A stretch of DNA of 64,000 nt. Origin: Phycisphaeraceae bacterium. Its GTDB lineage: Bacteria; Planctomycetota; Phycisphaerae; Phycisphaerales; UBA1924. Within the stretch, counting starts at the first letter, position 1. Each line of letters starts with the position of its first letter. Made by a program: the position numbers and the translations under genes. The notes below the pieces were generated by a model. That model saw only the letters and a program-made list of their open reading frames with translations. It searched no databases and was not told the DNA's origin. Positions 36,098-46,474 of the stretch are shown in pieces. The DNA is taken from assembly GCA_019636655.1 (NCBI GenBank), contig JAHBXB010000002.1, forward strand, positions 995,043 through 1,059,042, written 5' to 3'.

Positions 36098-39000
36098 GTG
36101 GCCAACCCATCGGCAACTCGCGCCGGCGACAGGGCCGGGGTGTCCTCTTGGGTGGCCTGGCGCGTGGCGGCCATCTACCTGGCCGCGAGCGTTGCATGGA
36201 TCCTGCTCAGCGACCTGACGGTCATGTGGCTCCACCTGACCCGCGAGCAGTCGCTGAAGGTGGAGGCGATCAAGGGCGTGGGGTTCGTCGCCCTCTCGGC
36301 GATCCTGTTGTTCGCGCTGCTGCGGCTGATGCTCCGCCGTGTTGATGCGTCGCAGGCGGCCCTGGCCGACAGCGAGCAGAAGTTCCGGCAGGTGGCCGAG
36401 GCCGCAACGGGCGTCTTCTGGGTCTTGGACCTTGAGCCCGGTCGCAGGGTGGTGTATGTCAACCCGGCCTTCGAGCGGATCTGGGGGATCAAGGTCGAGG
36501 AGCTGTACCGGAATCCCTCCCTCTGGCACGGGTGCGTGCACCCCGAGGACCGTGATCGCGTCACCGGGTTGATCGAGCGGTCGGCCGGCGGCAAGACCGG
36601 GACCGAGTTCAACGTGGAGTACCGGATCATCCGCCCCGACGGCGCCGTGCGGTGGATCAGCGACCGGGGCGTGCGTGTGGCTCGACTCAACGGCATGGCG
36701 ATGCGGGTGGTGGGTGTCGCCGAGGATGTGACCGAGCGACGGGAGAGCGAGCGAGCCCTGCACCGGAGCGAGGAACGCCTGCGCGACGCGATGGCCGCTG
36801 CGAAAATGATCTCCTGGGATTGGAACTTCGTCGAGAACCGCGGCGAGTTCTCCGATGACCCCGGCGCCTTCCACGGGTTGCCGCCGGGCGGAGATTACTC
36901 CGCTCGGGACCGCGCCCTGGAACTGGTTCACCCCGACGACCGCCAGCGCGTGCTCGACACGATGCTCGAGGCGGTCGCGGCCGGATCGGACTACAGCGCG
37001 GAGTTCCGCGGGCCCGACGGCCGGTGGTTCGCCTCCCGCGGCCGGGCGGTACGAGACGATTCCGGGCGCGTGGTGCGGATGATGGGCGTCACGCTCGACA
37101 TCACCGCCCGCAAGCGCAGCGACATGGCCATGCGCCAACTGGTCCAGGGCACCACGGCCACCGGCCAGAGGTTCTTCAACGAGGCCGTGCGGGCCCTCGC
37201 GCAGGCCCTCGGCGTGCGGTGGGCGTACGCGGGAGAGGTCTCCAGCGACTGCACCCGTGTGCACCTGCTCGCGGCGTGGGAAGACGGGAAACTGCAGCGG
37301 CCGTTCTCCTACGACATCGAGGGCACGCCGTGTCAGCAGTTGCTCAGCGGCTCCCTGAAGTTCTACCGGCGCGGGGTGACCCGGGAGTTTCCGCAGGACC
37401 AGGTGCTCGTCAAGATGGGGGCCGAAGCCTATCTCGGCATCCCGCTGGTCTCGGCGGAGGGTGTCACGCTTGGCGTGCTCTCGGCGATGAACGACCGCCC
37501 CCTCGACGAGTCGACCCAGCCCGAGGCGGTGCTTCAGATCATGGCGAGCCGGGCCGCATCGGAGCTCGACCGCCTGCGCGCCGAGCGGGCCGTGACCCGG
37601 AGCGAGGAGCGATACCGCCTGGTCACCAAGGCGACCTCCGACGCCGTATGGGACTGGGACCCGGTCCGCGACACGCTCCTGTGGGGCGAGGGCGTGGAGA
37701 CGCTCTTCGGCTTCAGCCGAGAACAACTCGGCACGCGCCTGGAGGGGTGGACCCAGCGGGTGCACGAGAGCGACCGGGCCCGGGTGGAAGCGTCGCTGCG
37801 GTCCGCGCTAGAGCGAGGCGAGAGCCGGTGGGTTGAGCAGTACCGCTTCCTGCGGGCCAGCGGGGCCTACGCGGTGGTGCTCGACCGCGGGCACATCATC
37901 CGCGATGCCGACGGCAAAGCCATCCGCATCATCGGCGCGATGGCCGACATCACCGAGCAGCACGAGGCCGAGCAGAAACTCAAGCGCAGCGAGGCGACGA
38001 CGCGGGCGCTCCTCGAGGCTGTCCCGGACCTCATGTTCCGGATGGACCGGGATGGGCGATATCTTGATTGCCACGCGCCCGATCCGACCGACCTGGCCCT
38101 GCCGCGGGAGCGCTTCGTCGGCAAGCTGTGCACCGAGGTGCTCCCCAAGAAACGGGCCGAAGAGTGCATGGGCGCCATCCGCCGACTGCTGGAGACGGGC
38201 CGGCCGCAGACGTACGAGTACGAGGGGGAGCGCAAGAACGGCCGGTCGCGGTGGTGGGAAGTACGGGCCGTCGCCTGCGGCGCCGACGAGGTGATGCTGC
38301 TGGTCCGCGACATCTCTCCAGAAAAACACGCGGTGAAGGCCCTGAGCGAGTCCCAGCAGCGCCTCTCCGGGCTGGTGCGGTCGGCGCCGCTCGGCGTGAT
38401 CGCCTGGGCCCCGGACTTCACGATCGCGGAATGGAACCCCGCGGCGGAGGCGATCTTCGGGTGGACCGCCGAGGAGGCGATCGGCAAGCACGCCAGTATG
38501 CTGATCCCCCAGCCCATCAAGCCGCAGATCGATCAGTTGTGGCGGCACCTGATGGCCGGCACCGGCGGCGAGCGCAGCCGCAACGAGAACCTGACCAAGA
38601 GCGGGGCACGGATCATGTGCGAGTGGTACAACTCGCGGATCGTCGATGCCGACGGGCACAGCACCGGCGTCGCATCGCTGGTGCAGGACGTCACCGCGCA
38701 GGAGGCCCATGAGCGGCAGCGATCGCTGATGATGGCCGAACTCGACCACCGCGTGAAGAACAACCTCGCCGCGGTCCTGGCATTGGCCGAGCAGAGCGTC
38801 CGTGGCAGCCAGACCATCGGCGAGTTCTCCGAGACGTTCCTCGGCCGCCTCCGCGCGATGGCGCGGATGCACACCGTGCTCGCGATGGGCAAGTGGGAGA
38901 TCGCCCCGCTGACGCAACTGGTCCGGCAGTCGCTTGAAGCGTTCCTGATCACCGGGGCCCACGCCGGATCGAACCCGCAACGGATCTTCTTCGACGGCCC

Positions 39001-39349
39001 CGAGGTCGAGCTGCAGTCACGCGCCGCATCCCCGGTGGCGATGGCGCTGCACGAACTGGCGACCAACGCGGTCAAGTACGGTGCCCTGAGCGTCCCGGAG
39101 GGGCGCGTCGAGGTCACGTGGACGGTCGAGCCCCAGCCCGACGGCGTGAACCTGCTGATCCTGCGTTGGCAGGAGCGGGGTGGTCCGGCGGTGACCCCGC
39201 CCGCCCGCCGCGGGTTCGGCACCGAGCTTATTCAGGGGGGTATCGCGTACGAACTGCACGGGACGGTAACGCTTGACTTTCCGCCCGAGGGAGTATGCTG
39301 CATCATGAAACTCCCGCTCGAACGGAAGGCCCCATCACCAGAGCCGTAG
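36098..39349 (+). CDS. Multi-PAS/GAF hybrid sensor histidine kinase, HWE/HisKA_2 type
   Basis: A 1083-residue membrane sensor with two N-terminal helices (about 16-38 and 50-72). PAS domains lie at about 90-210 and 215-345 ([21 protein letters not shown]), then a GAF-like domain (about 355-490, [19 protein letters not shown]), then three more PAS modules to about 870. The dimerisation/phosphoacceptor helix is [20 protein letters not shown] with His884. The ATPase domain shows [14 protein letters not shown] and [10 protein letters not shown], the WxE feature of HWE kinases. The GTG start follows GGAAGG. The receiver protein 27 bases downstream is the probable partner. Ligands unknown. Confidence 0.9.
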   Translation: MANPSATRAGDRAGVSSWVAWRVAAIYLAASVAWILLSDLTVMWLHLTREQSLKVEAIKGVGFVALSAILLFALLRLMLRRVDASQAALADSEQKFRQVAEAATGVFWVLDLEPGRRVVYVNPAFERIWGIKVEELYRNPSLWHGCVHPEDRDRVTGLIERSAGGKTGTEFNVEYRIIRPDGAVRWISDRGVRVARLNGMAMRVVGVAEDVTERRESERALHRSEERLRDAMAAAKMISWDWNFVENRGEFSDDPGAFHGLPPGGDYSARDRALELVHPDDRQRVLDTMLEAVAAGSDYSAEFRGPDGRWFASRGRAVRDDSGRVVRMMGVTLDITARKRSDMAMRQLVQGTTATGQRFFNEAVRALAQALGVRWAYAGEVSSDCTRVHLLAAWEDGKLQRPFSYDIEGTPCQQLLSGSLKFYRRGVTREFPQDQVLVKMGAEAYLGIPLVSAEGVTLGVLSAMNDRPLDESTQPEAVLQIMASRAASELDRLRAERAVTRSEERYRLVTKATSDAVWDWDPVRDTLLWGEGVETLFGFSREQLGTRLEGWTQRVHESDRARVEASLRSALERGESRWVEQYRFLRASGAYAVVLDRGHIIRDADGKAIRIIGAMADITEQHEAEQKLKRSEATTRALLEAVPDLMFRMDRDGRYLDCHAPDPTDLALPRERFVGKLCTEVLPKKRAEECMGAIRRLLETGRPQTYEYEGERKNGRSRWWEVRAVACGADEVMLLVRDISPEKHAVKALSESQQRLSGLVRSAPLGVIAWAPDFTIAEWNPAAEAIFGWTAEEAIGKHASMLIPQPIKPQIDQLWRHLMAGTGGERSRNENLTKSGARIMCEWYNSRIVDADGHSTGVASLVQDVTAQEAHERQRSLMMAELDHRVKNNLAAVLALAEQSVRGSQTIGEFSETFLGRLRAMARMHTVLAMGKWEIAPLTQLVRQSLEAFLITGAHAGSNPQRIFFDGPEVELQSRAASPVAMALHELATNAVKYGALSVPEGRVEVTWTVEPQPDGVNLLILRWQERGGPAVTPPARRGFGTELIQGGIAYELHGTVTLDFPPEGVCCIMKLPLERKAPSPEP

Positions 39350-39376
39350 CGTCCGCTCTCTTGACGGAGTCCACGC

Positions 39377-39772
39377 ATGTGCTTCAGCGAAGCGCGAGAA
39401 GGCGGGCTCAAGGCGATTGCAGGCCTGCGGGTGTTGCTCGTCGAGGATTCCTACCTCGCCGCACGATCGCTCCTCGACATGGCCGCGCAGGCAGGGGTGG
39501 AGGTTATCGGCCCGGCCCCGACGATCGAGTCCGCCCTCAAGGCCGTGGAAGAGCAGAAGCCCGAAGCCGCGATCCTGGACATTAACCTGGCCGGCCGCAG
39601 CGTGGAGCCGGTGGCCCGCCGGCTCGACGAACTCGGCGTCCCGTTCTTCTTCGTCTCCGGCTACAACAGCCCGCGCTTCCTCGACCCCCACTACCAGAAT
39701 CACCGGCGGCTCAACAAGCCCGTTGAGTTCCGGGCCCTCGCCAGGGCCATGCGGGAGGAGTTCGCCCAATAA
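39377..39772 (+). CDS. Stand-alone response regulator receiver protein
   Basis: A 131-residue CheY-like receiver with acidic pocket Asp24 (LVEDSYLA), phosphoacceptor Asp68 (AILDINLAG), Ser94 (FFVSGYN) and Lys114 (RLNKPVEF). There is no output domain. It directly follows the HWE-type kinase gene and probably receives its phosphate. Single-domain receivers of this branch often act by protein-protein contact or phosphotransfer, so the output is not in the window. Confidence 0.9.
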   Translation: MCFSEAREGGLKAIAGLRVLLVEDSYLAARSLLDMAAQAGVEVIGPAPTIESALKAVEEQKPEAAILDINLAGRSVEPVARRLDELGVPFFFVSGYNSPRFLDPHYQNHRRLNKPVEFRALARAMREEFAQ

Positions 39773-39831
39773 GGGTGGGTCCGAGTAGGGCCGCGATCGC
39801 CGGATCCGGGCATGATTTTGCCACTGCAGGC

Positions 39832-39861
39832 TTGAAAACGTCCCGCCCCGTGGTCTAATCA
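39832..39861 (+). promoter_or_regulatory. Candidate sigma-70 promoter of the lectin-like gene
   Basis: TTGAAA at 39832-39837 and TAATCA at 39856-39861 are 18 bases apart. If used, transcription would start near 39868 and give a leader of about 305 bases before the ATG. Confidence 0.45.
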
Positions 39862-40175
39862 TGGGTGGAGAGGGCCCGCGCTGTCCGGCGCGGAAGAGGG
39901 GAACCAGAGAGATAAGTCAGACCGCCGACCCGGCTCAATCGCCGCGTCAGGTTGTTTGGTGCTTTCCGTTCCGGTGTTTTCCCGGAATGCGAAGAGCGGC
40001 TGTCGAGCCCCGCGGAAACCGCGGGCCCTCGGTGTTCTCTCTCTGCGGTTGAGGCAACCGCGACATCCAGTGTCTCGTGACGCGGCGGTGCAGCGAGCAC
40101 CGCGCGGCGAGCGGAAATGGGCGGTCGAGTCCATCGCGCGATCAGTCTGCGCGATGGTCAGATTGGAGTTGTGCC
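39862..40175 (+). ncRNA. Long hairpin-rich 5' leader of the lectin-like gene
   Basis: No open frame fits this stretch. At least six inverted repeats can be read: ccgcgc/gcgcgg (39876-39893), ttccgg/ccggaa (39969-39987), cccgcgg-aaa-ccgcggg (about 40007-40024), gcggtt/aaccgc (40045-40061), gcggtgc/gcaccgc with loop agcga (40085-40103), and ccatcgcgc/gcgcgatgg with a nine-base loop (40131-40157). The last ends just before the GGAG ribosome site. I could not match it to any known riboswitch class. It could be a cis-regulatory RNA or only a stable leader. Confidence 0.35.
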
Positions 40176-41060
40176 ATGCGTTCAGACACGTCGAACACCC
40201 GGACCAGTCGCAGTTCTCATCGGCTGTTGGTGGCCGCGGCCTTGGCGATTGCCGGGCACGCCCTCTCCGCCTCCACGGCCAACGCCCAGTTCTCCTACCC
40301 GAACTTCAGCAACCTCTCGGGGCTGAACATGCTCGGGTCCTCGCTCCGCAGCGGCAACTCGCTGATCGTGGCCCCGGCGCAGACGCGCGTCGCCGGCGCC
40401 GCGTGGTACACCGGCGCCAAGCAGAACGTCGCGGGCGGCTTCGACATGACCGTGTCGTTCCGCATCAACGACGTGCTGGGCACCGGCGCTGACGGCTTTG
40501 CCTTCGTCATCCAGAACTCGGGCGAGAACGTGCTCGGCGGCACGGGCGGCGCCATGGGCTACGGCAGCAACATCTACTTCGACGGGCCTACGCCCCGCGG
40601 GATTCAGAACTCACTGGCGGTCGAGTTCGACATGTGGAACAACCAGAACCCGGCGGGAGACTGGGCCGACCTCGACTCCAACCACGTGAGCATCCAATCC
40701 CGCGGGCTCCTGGCCAATAACCCGTCCCAGGACTACTCCCTCGGCGCCGCCCCGGTCCTGACCTCGATGTCCGACGGCGCCGTCCACACCGCGCGAGTCC
40801 TCTACGTGCCCGGCACCATGCGGGTCTACGTCGATAACCTCACCACCCCGCTGGTGACCTCCAACATCGACCTCGGCAGCCTGCTCTCGCTCGACGCCGG
40901 CACCGCGTGGGTCGGCCTCACCGCCGCCACCGGCGGTGCGACCGACGTGCAGTCGCACGAGATCCTCTCCTGGAACATGGCGGTCTCCGTCCCCGCACCA
41001 GGCATGGCGGGCGCCCTCGCGGGCGTCGGCCTCTTCGCCATGCGGCGACGCCGCCGGTAA
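40176..41060 (+). CDS. Exported L-type-lectin-like protein with PAPG/PEP-CTERM-like tail
   Basis: A 294-residue protein with GGAG seven bases before the ATG and a Tat-like or long n-region signal peptide ending at ASTANAQ. The body matches legume/L-type lectin-like beta-sandwiches: VSFRINDVLGTGADGFAFVI, GGTGGAMGY, NSLAVEFDMWNN and SNHVSIQSRG, where the Asp and Asn are usual Ca2+ and sugar ligands. The C-terminus VPAPGMAGALAGVGLFAMRR ends in five arginines, a PEP-CTERM-like sorting tail. Likely binds carbohydrate at or outside the outer membrane. Expression may depend on the long structured leader. Confidence 0.85.
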   Translation: MRSDTSNTRTSRSSHRLLVAAALAIAGHALSASTANAQFSYPNFSNLSGLNMLGSSLRSGNSLIVAPAQTRVAGAAWYTGAKQNVAGGFDMTVSFRINDVLGTGADGFAFVIQNSGENVLGGTGGAMGYGSNIYFDGPTPRGIQNSLAVEFDMWNNQNPAGDWADLDSNHVSIQSRGLLANNPSQDYSLGAAPVLTSMSDGAVHTARVLYVPGTMRVYVDNLTTPLVTSNIDLGSLLSLDAGTAWVGLTAATGGATDVQSHEILSWNMAVSVPAPGMAGALAGVGLFAMRRRRR

Positions 41061-41290
41061 CGCTGGACCCCGCTGGGGGCAGTGTCCGGGCTTCGCAGCC
41101 GCGAGTCCGGATGATGTGATGCACCACTCGGCCGGGTTGCTCAGGAGCTGGGCCATCCGGTCGGCGGTGCGCGCGGCCGGCCTATCCTGTTTCGGCCGGA
41201 GGGGAGGAGCCCACAGTTCTGGATTCGCCCACCCGGCTTGGCCGATGCATCTCCAGGCGGCGATGCGCGCGGCCCGACCAGGAGGGCGGT

Positions 41291-42022
41291 GTGGCGCTGC
41301 ACGAACGTGATCAAAGGGAACCCGTGTCGTGGCGATTCCTCGGCGCGCTCGGCCTGGCCGCCGCGGCCCTCTTCGCCGCCCTCGCCGTCTACATCCGCGG
41401 CGTCGAACGCTCCGTTGTCGAGTCCGAGACGCTCGATCGCGAGGTGCGCGCCGCCCCGCCCGGACGCGACCCCGCCCAACTCGCCGGGCTCGTCCGGACC
41501 ATGCGCCTGGTCACCGTCGAGATCGATACCACCGTCACCTCCACCGCCGGCGACGAGTCCTGGCGCGGCGATGTCTCCGCCAAACTCTCCGCCCCCGTCC
41601 GCCTCTACTACGGCACCGACCTCGCCGGCCTCGGCCCCTCGGACGTCTCCGCAGGGCCCCTCGGCGGCGTAATCGTCCGCGTCCCCCGCCCACGCCGCCT
41701 CGCCACCGAGATCTACCCCGAGCGGGAGGACCCGGAGGTCCTGGTCGGTTGGCTCCGCTTCCGCAGCCGCGCCGGCGAGTACTACCTCTCCCAGGCCCGA
41801 CGAGACCTCGCCGAACACGCCCGCCAGATGCCCCTGTCCCGCGACGACCTCGCCAAGGTCGAGCAGGCGACGCGCGACCAGATCACCGCCCTCCTCCGGG
41901 CCATGCTCGGCGACGACAAGCCCATCTCCGTCATCTTCACCGATGACCGCGGCGGCGTCGCCCGCTCCCGCGTCCACGCTCCACCCGGCCTCACCGATGC
42001 CGCCACCGGAGACGGCAAGTGA
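41291..42022 (+). CDS. Membrane-anchored DUF4230-like protein
   Basis: The 243-residue product starts at a GTG with AGGAGG five bases upstream. One transmembrane helix (about 16-38) is followed by a soluble domain. The order LVRTMRLVTVEIDTTV, YYGTDLAGLGPSDVS, GGVIVRVPRPRRLATEI and a long C-terminal helix resembles DUF4230, a family of unknown function. The stop overlaps the next gene's GTG by 4 bases, so the two are coupled. An antisense open frame covers the locus but looks like a shadow. Confidence 0.65.
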   Translation: MALHERDQREPVSWRFLGALGLAAAALFAALAVYIRGVERSVVESETLDREVRAAPPGRDPAQLAGLVRTMRLVTVEIDTTVTSTAGDESWRGDVSAKLSAPVRLYYGTDLAGLGPSDVSAGPLGGVIVRVPRPRRLATEIYPEREDPEVLVGWLRFRSRAGEYYLSQARRDLAEHARQMPLSRDDLAKVEQATRDQITALLRAMLGDDKPISVIFTDDRGGVARSRVHAPPGLTDAATGDGK

Positions 42023-43155
42023 AGCCCGGGCGGCTGCTCTCCGCGGCGTGGTCCTCGCGCTGGGGCGCCGTCCGCCTGCTGATCGCGATCGCCGCGCTCT
42101 GGTTCCTGCTCGCCGATGCGGGCGCCCGTTTGGCACGCCTGCAACTGGCGGCGCTCCCGACCTTCGACTACGCGGCGGAAGTCCGCCATCTCTGCCAGAT
42201 GGAGCGATACGCCGAAGCGATCATGGTCGCCGACGACGGCCTCGGCGTCCTTGAGGGTCCCGCTCGCGAGGAACTCGTGCGCGAGCGAGAGAACGCCGAA
42301 TCCCAGCGAGCAAGCCTCCTGCGCCGGACCCGCGACTTCGGGCTGGGGGCGCTCTCAGGCCAGGGCGGATCGCTCGAGCGCGTGGCGGGCGCCGTCACGG
42401 CGGACCTGTTCGTAGTCGGCGATGTGCGGGACCTCGCCATCCAGGGGGCGCACTACGTCGCGGACGGCGAGGCCGACACGCTGATCGTTCTCCTGTCGGG
42501 CATCGGCCTGGCCACCACCCTGGCGCCCAGCATCGATGCCGTGCCCGCCCTGCTCAAGGTGGCCCGCAAGACCGGCGCGATGACCGCCGCGATGGGCGAA
42601 CGGCTTATCGACCTGCTCCGCAAGCGCCGAACCGAAGAACTCGGCGTGGTGCTCGCCGATGTCGCGGTGATCTCCCGGCGGGCCTCCCCCGCCGGCACGC
42701 TCCGCGTGCTCCGCCACGTTGATGACCCCGCCGACCTCGCCCGGCTCGCCCGCTTCGTCGAGCGAGCCCCGGGCGGCGCCTTCGCGCTGCACGTCACCGG
42801 CAAGGAAGGGGCGTCTCTCATCAAGTCGGCGCCGGCTGACGCCATCAAGGCCACCGATGCGGTGGTCGTCGCCGCGGCGCGCAAGGGCGCGGCGGGCACC
42901 GAGTGGCTGCGGCGCAGGGGCTACCGGCGGCTGCTCAGGCCACACCCCGCCGTCGGCGTCGTCAAGAGCGTCTACAAGGGCAACGCCCAGGAACTGGTGT
43001 CGAGAGCGATCGCGGCGACCGACGGCCGGTCGTGGTGGCTGATCCCGCTGTTCGCTGCGTGGGCCCTCGTCGAGTCCGCACTGATCGCACATCGCTTCGC
43101 CCCCCGACGTCTCTCCTCGCCAGCACCGCCCGCCGGCCGGCTCGCGCCGGCGTAG
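42019..43155 (+). CDS. Membrane protein of unknown function coupled to the DUF4230-like gene
   Basis: A 378-residue protein with a transmembrane helix near residues 16-37 and another near 340-360. Between them is a helical region (YAEAIMVADDGLGVLEGP, charged EELVRERENAESQRAS) and a hydrophobic hairpin (DTLIVLLSGIGLATTLAPSI). I do not recognise the family. GTGA overlap with the gene before it suggests one two-protein unit in the envelope. It ends 6 bases from the convergent methyltransferase gene. Confidence 0.7.
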   Translation: MKPGRLLSAAWSSRWGAVRLLIAIAALWFLLADAGARLARLQLAALPTFDYAAEVRHLCQMERYAEAIMVADDGLGVLEGPAREELVRERENAESQRASLLRRTRDFGLGALSGQGGSLERVAGAVTADLFVVGDVRDLAIQGAHYVADGEADTLIVLLSGIGLATTLAPSIDAVPALLKVARKTGAMTAAMGERLIDLLRKRRTEELGVVLADVAVISRRASPAGTLRVLRHVDDPADLARLARFVERAPGGAFALHVTGKEGASLIKSAPADAIKATDAVVVAAARKGAAGTEWLRRRGYRRLLRPHPAVGVVKSVYKGNAQELVSRAIAATDGRSWWLIPLFAAWALVESALIAHRFAPRRLSSPAPPAGRLAPA

Positions 43156-43161
43156 CCCCCG

Positions 43162-44076
43162 TCACGCCTTCCCCACATGGTCCGCGACCGCCGCGTACTC
43201 GCCGGCCGCGAGCGATTCCTGCTCGCCCGCGATTCCCGGGAGGAACCGCTGTCGGAACGTCTGCGGCCCGGCAACGTCGGACACCGTGAACCCGTGCTTC
43301 TGCATGAACCCGGCAAGGCCGTCCCGCGGAACACCCCACCGGAACTGCTCCTTGGACCGGCGCAGCAGCCGGTCGAGCCGGTGCGTCGCGCCGCGGAGCC
43401 CGGGCAGGCCGTCGTCCACGGGCTCGAGAAACGTGAACACGAGCCGAGTCCGCCGGTGCGTGAGCGAGGCGAGTTCCGCGAGCAGCTTCGTCACCTCGTC
43501 CGGCGCCAGGTACATCAGCAGTCCCTCGGCGATGTACACGGTGTCCAAGCCCGCCCGGTGCACCGGGCACGATGCGAGCGACGACGCCAGCGGGGACGAG
43601 CCGAAGTTCGCGGGGACCGCGGCGAGGTTGGGCGACGGCAGATCCTTCGAGAGCGCGCCGGCGAGCTTGATGCGCTGCGTCGGGGCTCGATCGATCTCGA
43701 TGAAGACGACCTTCGGGTACTCGCGGTGCAGCCGCAGCGCGAGCATGTCGTACCCAGCGCCGAGCACGATGACCTGCCGGAAGCCATCGGCGATGGCCTG
43801 CCGCACCGCGGCCTCGATGTACTTCTTCCTCGCCGCGATGTGCAGCGACAGCCCGGGCAGCAGCCGCCGCTCGCGCCTCGCGGCGAGCCCACGGAACCAC
43901 GGCTTGAAGCCGTTGGCCGCGACGATCTTGCCGGTCAGGCCGGTAAGGCGCAGGCAGTCAAGCGTCGGCGGGATCGCCTCCGGCGGCACGAGGCGCCCGA
44001 GCGTGGCGTCGCCGGCGAGGTAGACCGTCGCCGCGGCAACGTACCAGGCGGTTGAACTGGGTGGGCCGGGCTTCAT
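43162..44076 (-). CDS. SAM-dependent methyltransferase, leucine carboxyl methyltransferase-like family
   Basis: The 304-residue protein has a Rossmann SAM motif at residues 102-116 (VIVLGAGYDMLALRL), the acidic strand VVFIEIDRAP, and the family block TVYIAEGLLMYLAPDEV. This fits the LCMT/PPM1-type group (TIGR00027-like) of O-methyltransferases. In bacteria members often act in natural-product methylation; the substrate is unknown. It starts 63 bases after the ppk stop and may be in the same transcript. Confidence 0.8.
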   Translation of the reverse strand: MKPGPPSSTAWYVAAATVYLAGDATLGRLVPPEAIPPTLDCLRLTGLTGKIVAANGFKPWFRGLAARRERRLLPGLSLHIAARKKYIEAAVRQAIADGFRQVIVLGAGYDMLALRLHREYPKVVFIEIDRAPTQRIKLAGALSKDLPSPNLAAVPANFGSSPLASSLASCPVHRAGLDTVYIAEGLLMYLAPDEVTKLLAELASLTHRRTRLVFTFLEPVDDGLPGLRGATHRLDRLLRRSKEQFRWGVPRDGLAGFMQKHGFTVSDVAGPQTFRQRFLPGIAGEQESLAAGEYAAVADHVGKA

Positions 44077-44139
44077 GGGCAGGCGGGCATGGTACCTCGT
44101 CGCGGGCCGGAGCGCGCCGGCGCTCCCGACCCGTGCGTG

Positions 44140-46428
44140 CTACACGCCGACGCTCTGCCGGGCCCTGAGCATCAGGGTCTCGAATGTCCCGATCAACTCC
44201 GGCGAGTCGGGCGCGGCGTCCGGATCGGGCGGGCGCTTGGCGTACGACCCGTCGGGCCGGAGTTCCCACGCGGTGCGGCGGTCGTGGGCCATGACGTCGA
44301 AGATCTCCACCAGCCTGGCGCGGGGCTCGCGCCCGAGCACGGGGCAGGCCGACTCGACGCGGTTGTTCAGGTTGCGGTACATCCAGTCCGCGGAGGAGAT
44401 GAACCACTCGCCGTCGACCGGGTCGGTCTTGCCCGCGCCGAAGTGGAAGATGCGCGAGTGCTCGAGGAAGCGGCCGACGACCGAGACGACTTTGATCGTC
44501 TCGGAGAGCCCCGGGACGCCCGGCCGCAGGCAGCAGAAGCCGCGGACATAGAGCGTGATCTCCACCCCCGCCTTCGAGGCCTCGTACAGCTTGGCCATGA
44601 CGGTGCGGTCCTCCATCGCGTTCATCTTCGCGATGATGCGGCCGCCGACGGGCGAGGCGCCCCGCGCGTGGTCGCGTGCGATGGCGATCTCGCGGTCGAT
44701 CAGCTCGAGGAACGTGGACTTCATCGTCACCGGCGCCACCAGCAGCGAGCGGTAGCGCGACTTGAGCGACCGCCCGGTAAGGAAGTTGAACAGGTCGACA
44801 ACATCCTCGGTGATCGCCGGGTTCGCGGTGAAAACCGAGAGGTCGGTGTAGAGCTGGGCGGTCTTGGGGTGGTAGTTGCCGGTGCCCAGGTGGGCGTAGG
44901 CGCGGAGGACATTCGCGCCGGCCTCGTCGGTCTCGCGCCGGATGACCAGCGACGCCTTGCAGTGCGTCTTGAGACCAACGACGCCGTACGCGACGTGCGC
45001 GCCCGCCTTCTCGAGCATGCGGGCGAACCGCACGTTGGACTGCTCGTCGAACCGGGCCCGCAGCTCGACCAGGCACGCGACCTGTTTGCCCGCCTCGGCC
45101 GCGCGGATCAGGGACTGGACAAACGGGGAATCGCGGCTGGTGCGGTAGATCGTCTGCTTGATGGCCAGGACGTTGGGATCGCGGGCGGCCTCCGTCACGA
45201 ACCGCTGGGCCGACGCCTCGAACGACTCGTAGGGATGGTGCACGAGCACATCGCCGTCGCGGATCACCGAGAAGATGTCGCGGTCCTTGTCCGCCAGCCG
45301 TACCGGCACGACGGGTCGCCATGGCTTGTTCTTGAGGTCCGGCCGGTCGAGGTCGGAGATGTCGTTGAGATCGTGGTAGTCGAGAGGGCCGGTGCGCTCC
45401 TCGACGTCCTCCGGTCCGATCTTGAGTTCCTCCAGCAGCGGCGTCAGGATGCGCCGCGACGGGGACGACGAGATCTCCAGGCGTACGGCCCGCGCAAAGC
45501 GGCGCTGCCGCAACTGGGCCTCGACCAGTTCGAGCAGGTTGTCCGAGTCGTCATCCTCCGCCTCGACCTCGGCGTTGCGCACCACTCGGAAGTGGGCGAC
45601 CTCGACGATCTTCATCCCCGGGAACAGGTCGTCGAGGTTGTTGCGGATGATGTCGTGCAGGTGGACGAACCGCCACGAGGCCGCGCCGGGGGCAGCGCCC
45701 GCCTCCGCCTCTCCCTCGGGCACACGCACCCACTGCGAGAACATCCCCGGCACCTTCACGCGGGCGAACAGCGGCTCGGCGTGCTCGGACTCGGTCACCA
45801 GGACGGCGAGGTTCTCCGACTGGTTCGAGATGAACGGGAAGCGGTGGCCGGGGTCGACCGCGAGGGGCGTGAGGACCGGGAAGACCTCGCGGGCGAACCA
45901 CGCGTCGATGCGACGGCGCTCATCGGGCGTCAGCTGCGAGTACTCGAGAAGGTGGATCCCTTCGTGCGCCAGAGCCGGACGGATGGAATCGCGGTAGATC
46001 CGGCTCTGCCACTGTTGCAGCTCGCTGGTCAGTCGCCGCACGCATTCGAGCAGCGGCGCCGTGGGCCATGGCTCGTAGTCCGAGGGCGGGAACTCGGTCC
46101 TGGCCCGGAGCCAGCCGATGCGCTTCATCACGAACTCGTCGAGGTTGTTCGAGAAGATCGAGAGGAACTTCACCCGCTCCAGCAGCGGCCGTCGCTCGTC
46201 CTCGGCCAGCGATAGGACCCGGCGGTTGAACTCCAGCCAGGCCAGGTCGCGGTTGAAGACGCGGGAGTCCGGCGTGACGTCCGGGCGGGCCACCGCGGCA
46301 GGGCCCGGCTGCTGCGGCGCCGCATCCGGCGGCGGCGACGGGCGTCCGTTGGCCGCCGCGCTGCGACCGGGATCCGCCGGGGGCGTCGCCGGGGCTGCGG
46401 TCGTCGTAGATTCGCCGGGCGATGACAT
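44140..46428 (-). CDS. ppk1: Polyphosphate kinase 1
   Basis: Makes polyphosphate from ATP through a phosphohistidine. The 762-residue protein (E. coli form 688) shows the N-terminal block NRDLAWLEFNRRVLSLA, FSNNLDEFVMKRIG, the catalytic segment VGLKTHCKASLVIRRE with His489, YAHLGTGNYHPKTAQLYTD, and the C-terminal EWFISSADWMYRNLNNRVE. The first 60 or so residues are Ala/Pro-rich and family-atypical. The longer open frame upstream overlaps the PTPS gene and is rejected. Placement beside the methyltransferase has no clear functional meaning. Confidence 0.93.
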   Translation of the reverse strand: MSSPGESTTTAAPATPPADPGRSAAANGRPSPPPDAAPQQPGPAAVARPDVTPDSRVFNRDLAWLEFNRRVLSLAEDERRPLLERVKFLSIFSNNLDEFVMKRIGWLRARTEFPPSDYEPWPTAPLLECVRRLTSELQQWQSRIYRDSIRPALAHEGIHLLEYSQLTPDERRRIDAWFAREVFPVLTPLAVDPGHRFPFISNQSENLAVLVTESEHAEPLFARVKVPGMFSQWVRVPEGEAEAGAAPGAASWRFVHLHDIIRNNLDDLFPGMKIVEVAHFRVVRNAEVEAEDDDSDNLLELVEAQLRQRRFARAVRLEISSSPSRRILTPLLEELKIGPEDVEERTGPLDYHDLNDISDLDRPDLKNKPWRPVVPVRLADKDRDIFSVIRDGDVLVHHPYESFEASAQRFVTEAARDPNVLAIKQTIYRTSRDSPFVQSLIRAAEAGKQVACLVELRARFDEQSNVRFARMLEKAGAHVAYGVVGLKTHCKASLVIRRETDEAGANVLRAYAHLGTGNYHPKTAQLYTDLSVFTANPAITEDVVDLFNFLTGRSLKSRYRSLLVAPVTMKSTFLELIDREIAIARDHARGASPVGGRIIAKMNAMEDRTVMAKLYEASKAGVEITLYVRGFCCLRPGVPGLSETIKVVSVVGRFLEHSRIFHFGAGKTDPVDGEWFISSADWMYRNLNNRVESACPVLGREPRARLVEIFDVMAHDRRTAWELRPDGSYAKRPPDPDAAPDSPELIGTFETLMLRARQSVGV

Positions 46429-46474
46429 GGATACCGTTCCTGATCGTCCCCGCACAGGGGCGGAGTGTGAAAAC

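Noticed and set aside
44089..46215. 708-codon plus-strand open frame opposite ppk1
   Set aside because: It is the Arg/Gly/Val-rich mirror of a confidently identified gene; no domain or ribosome site.
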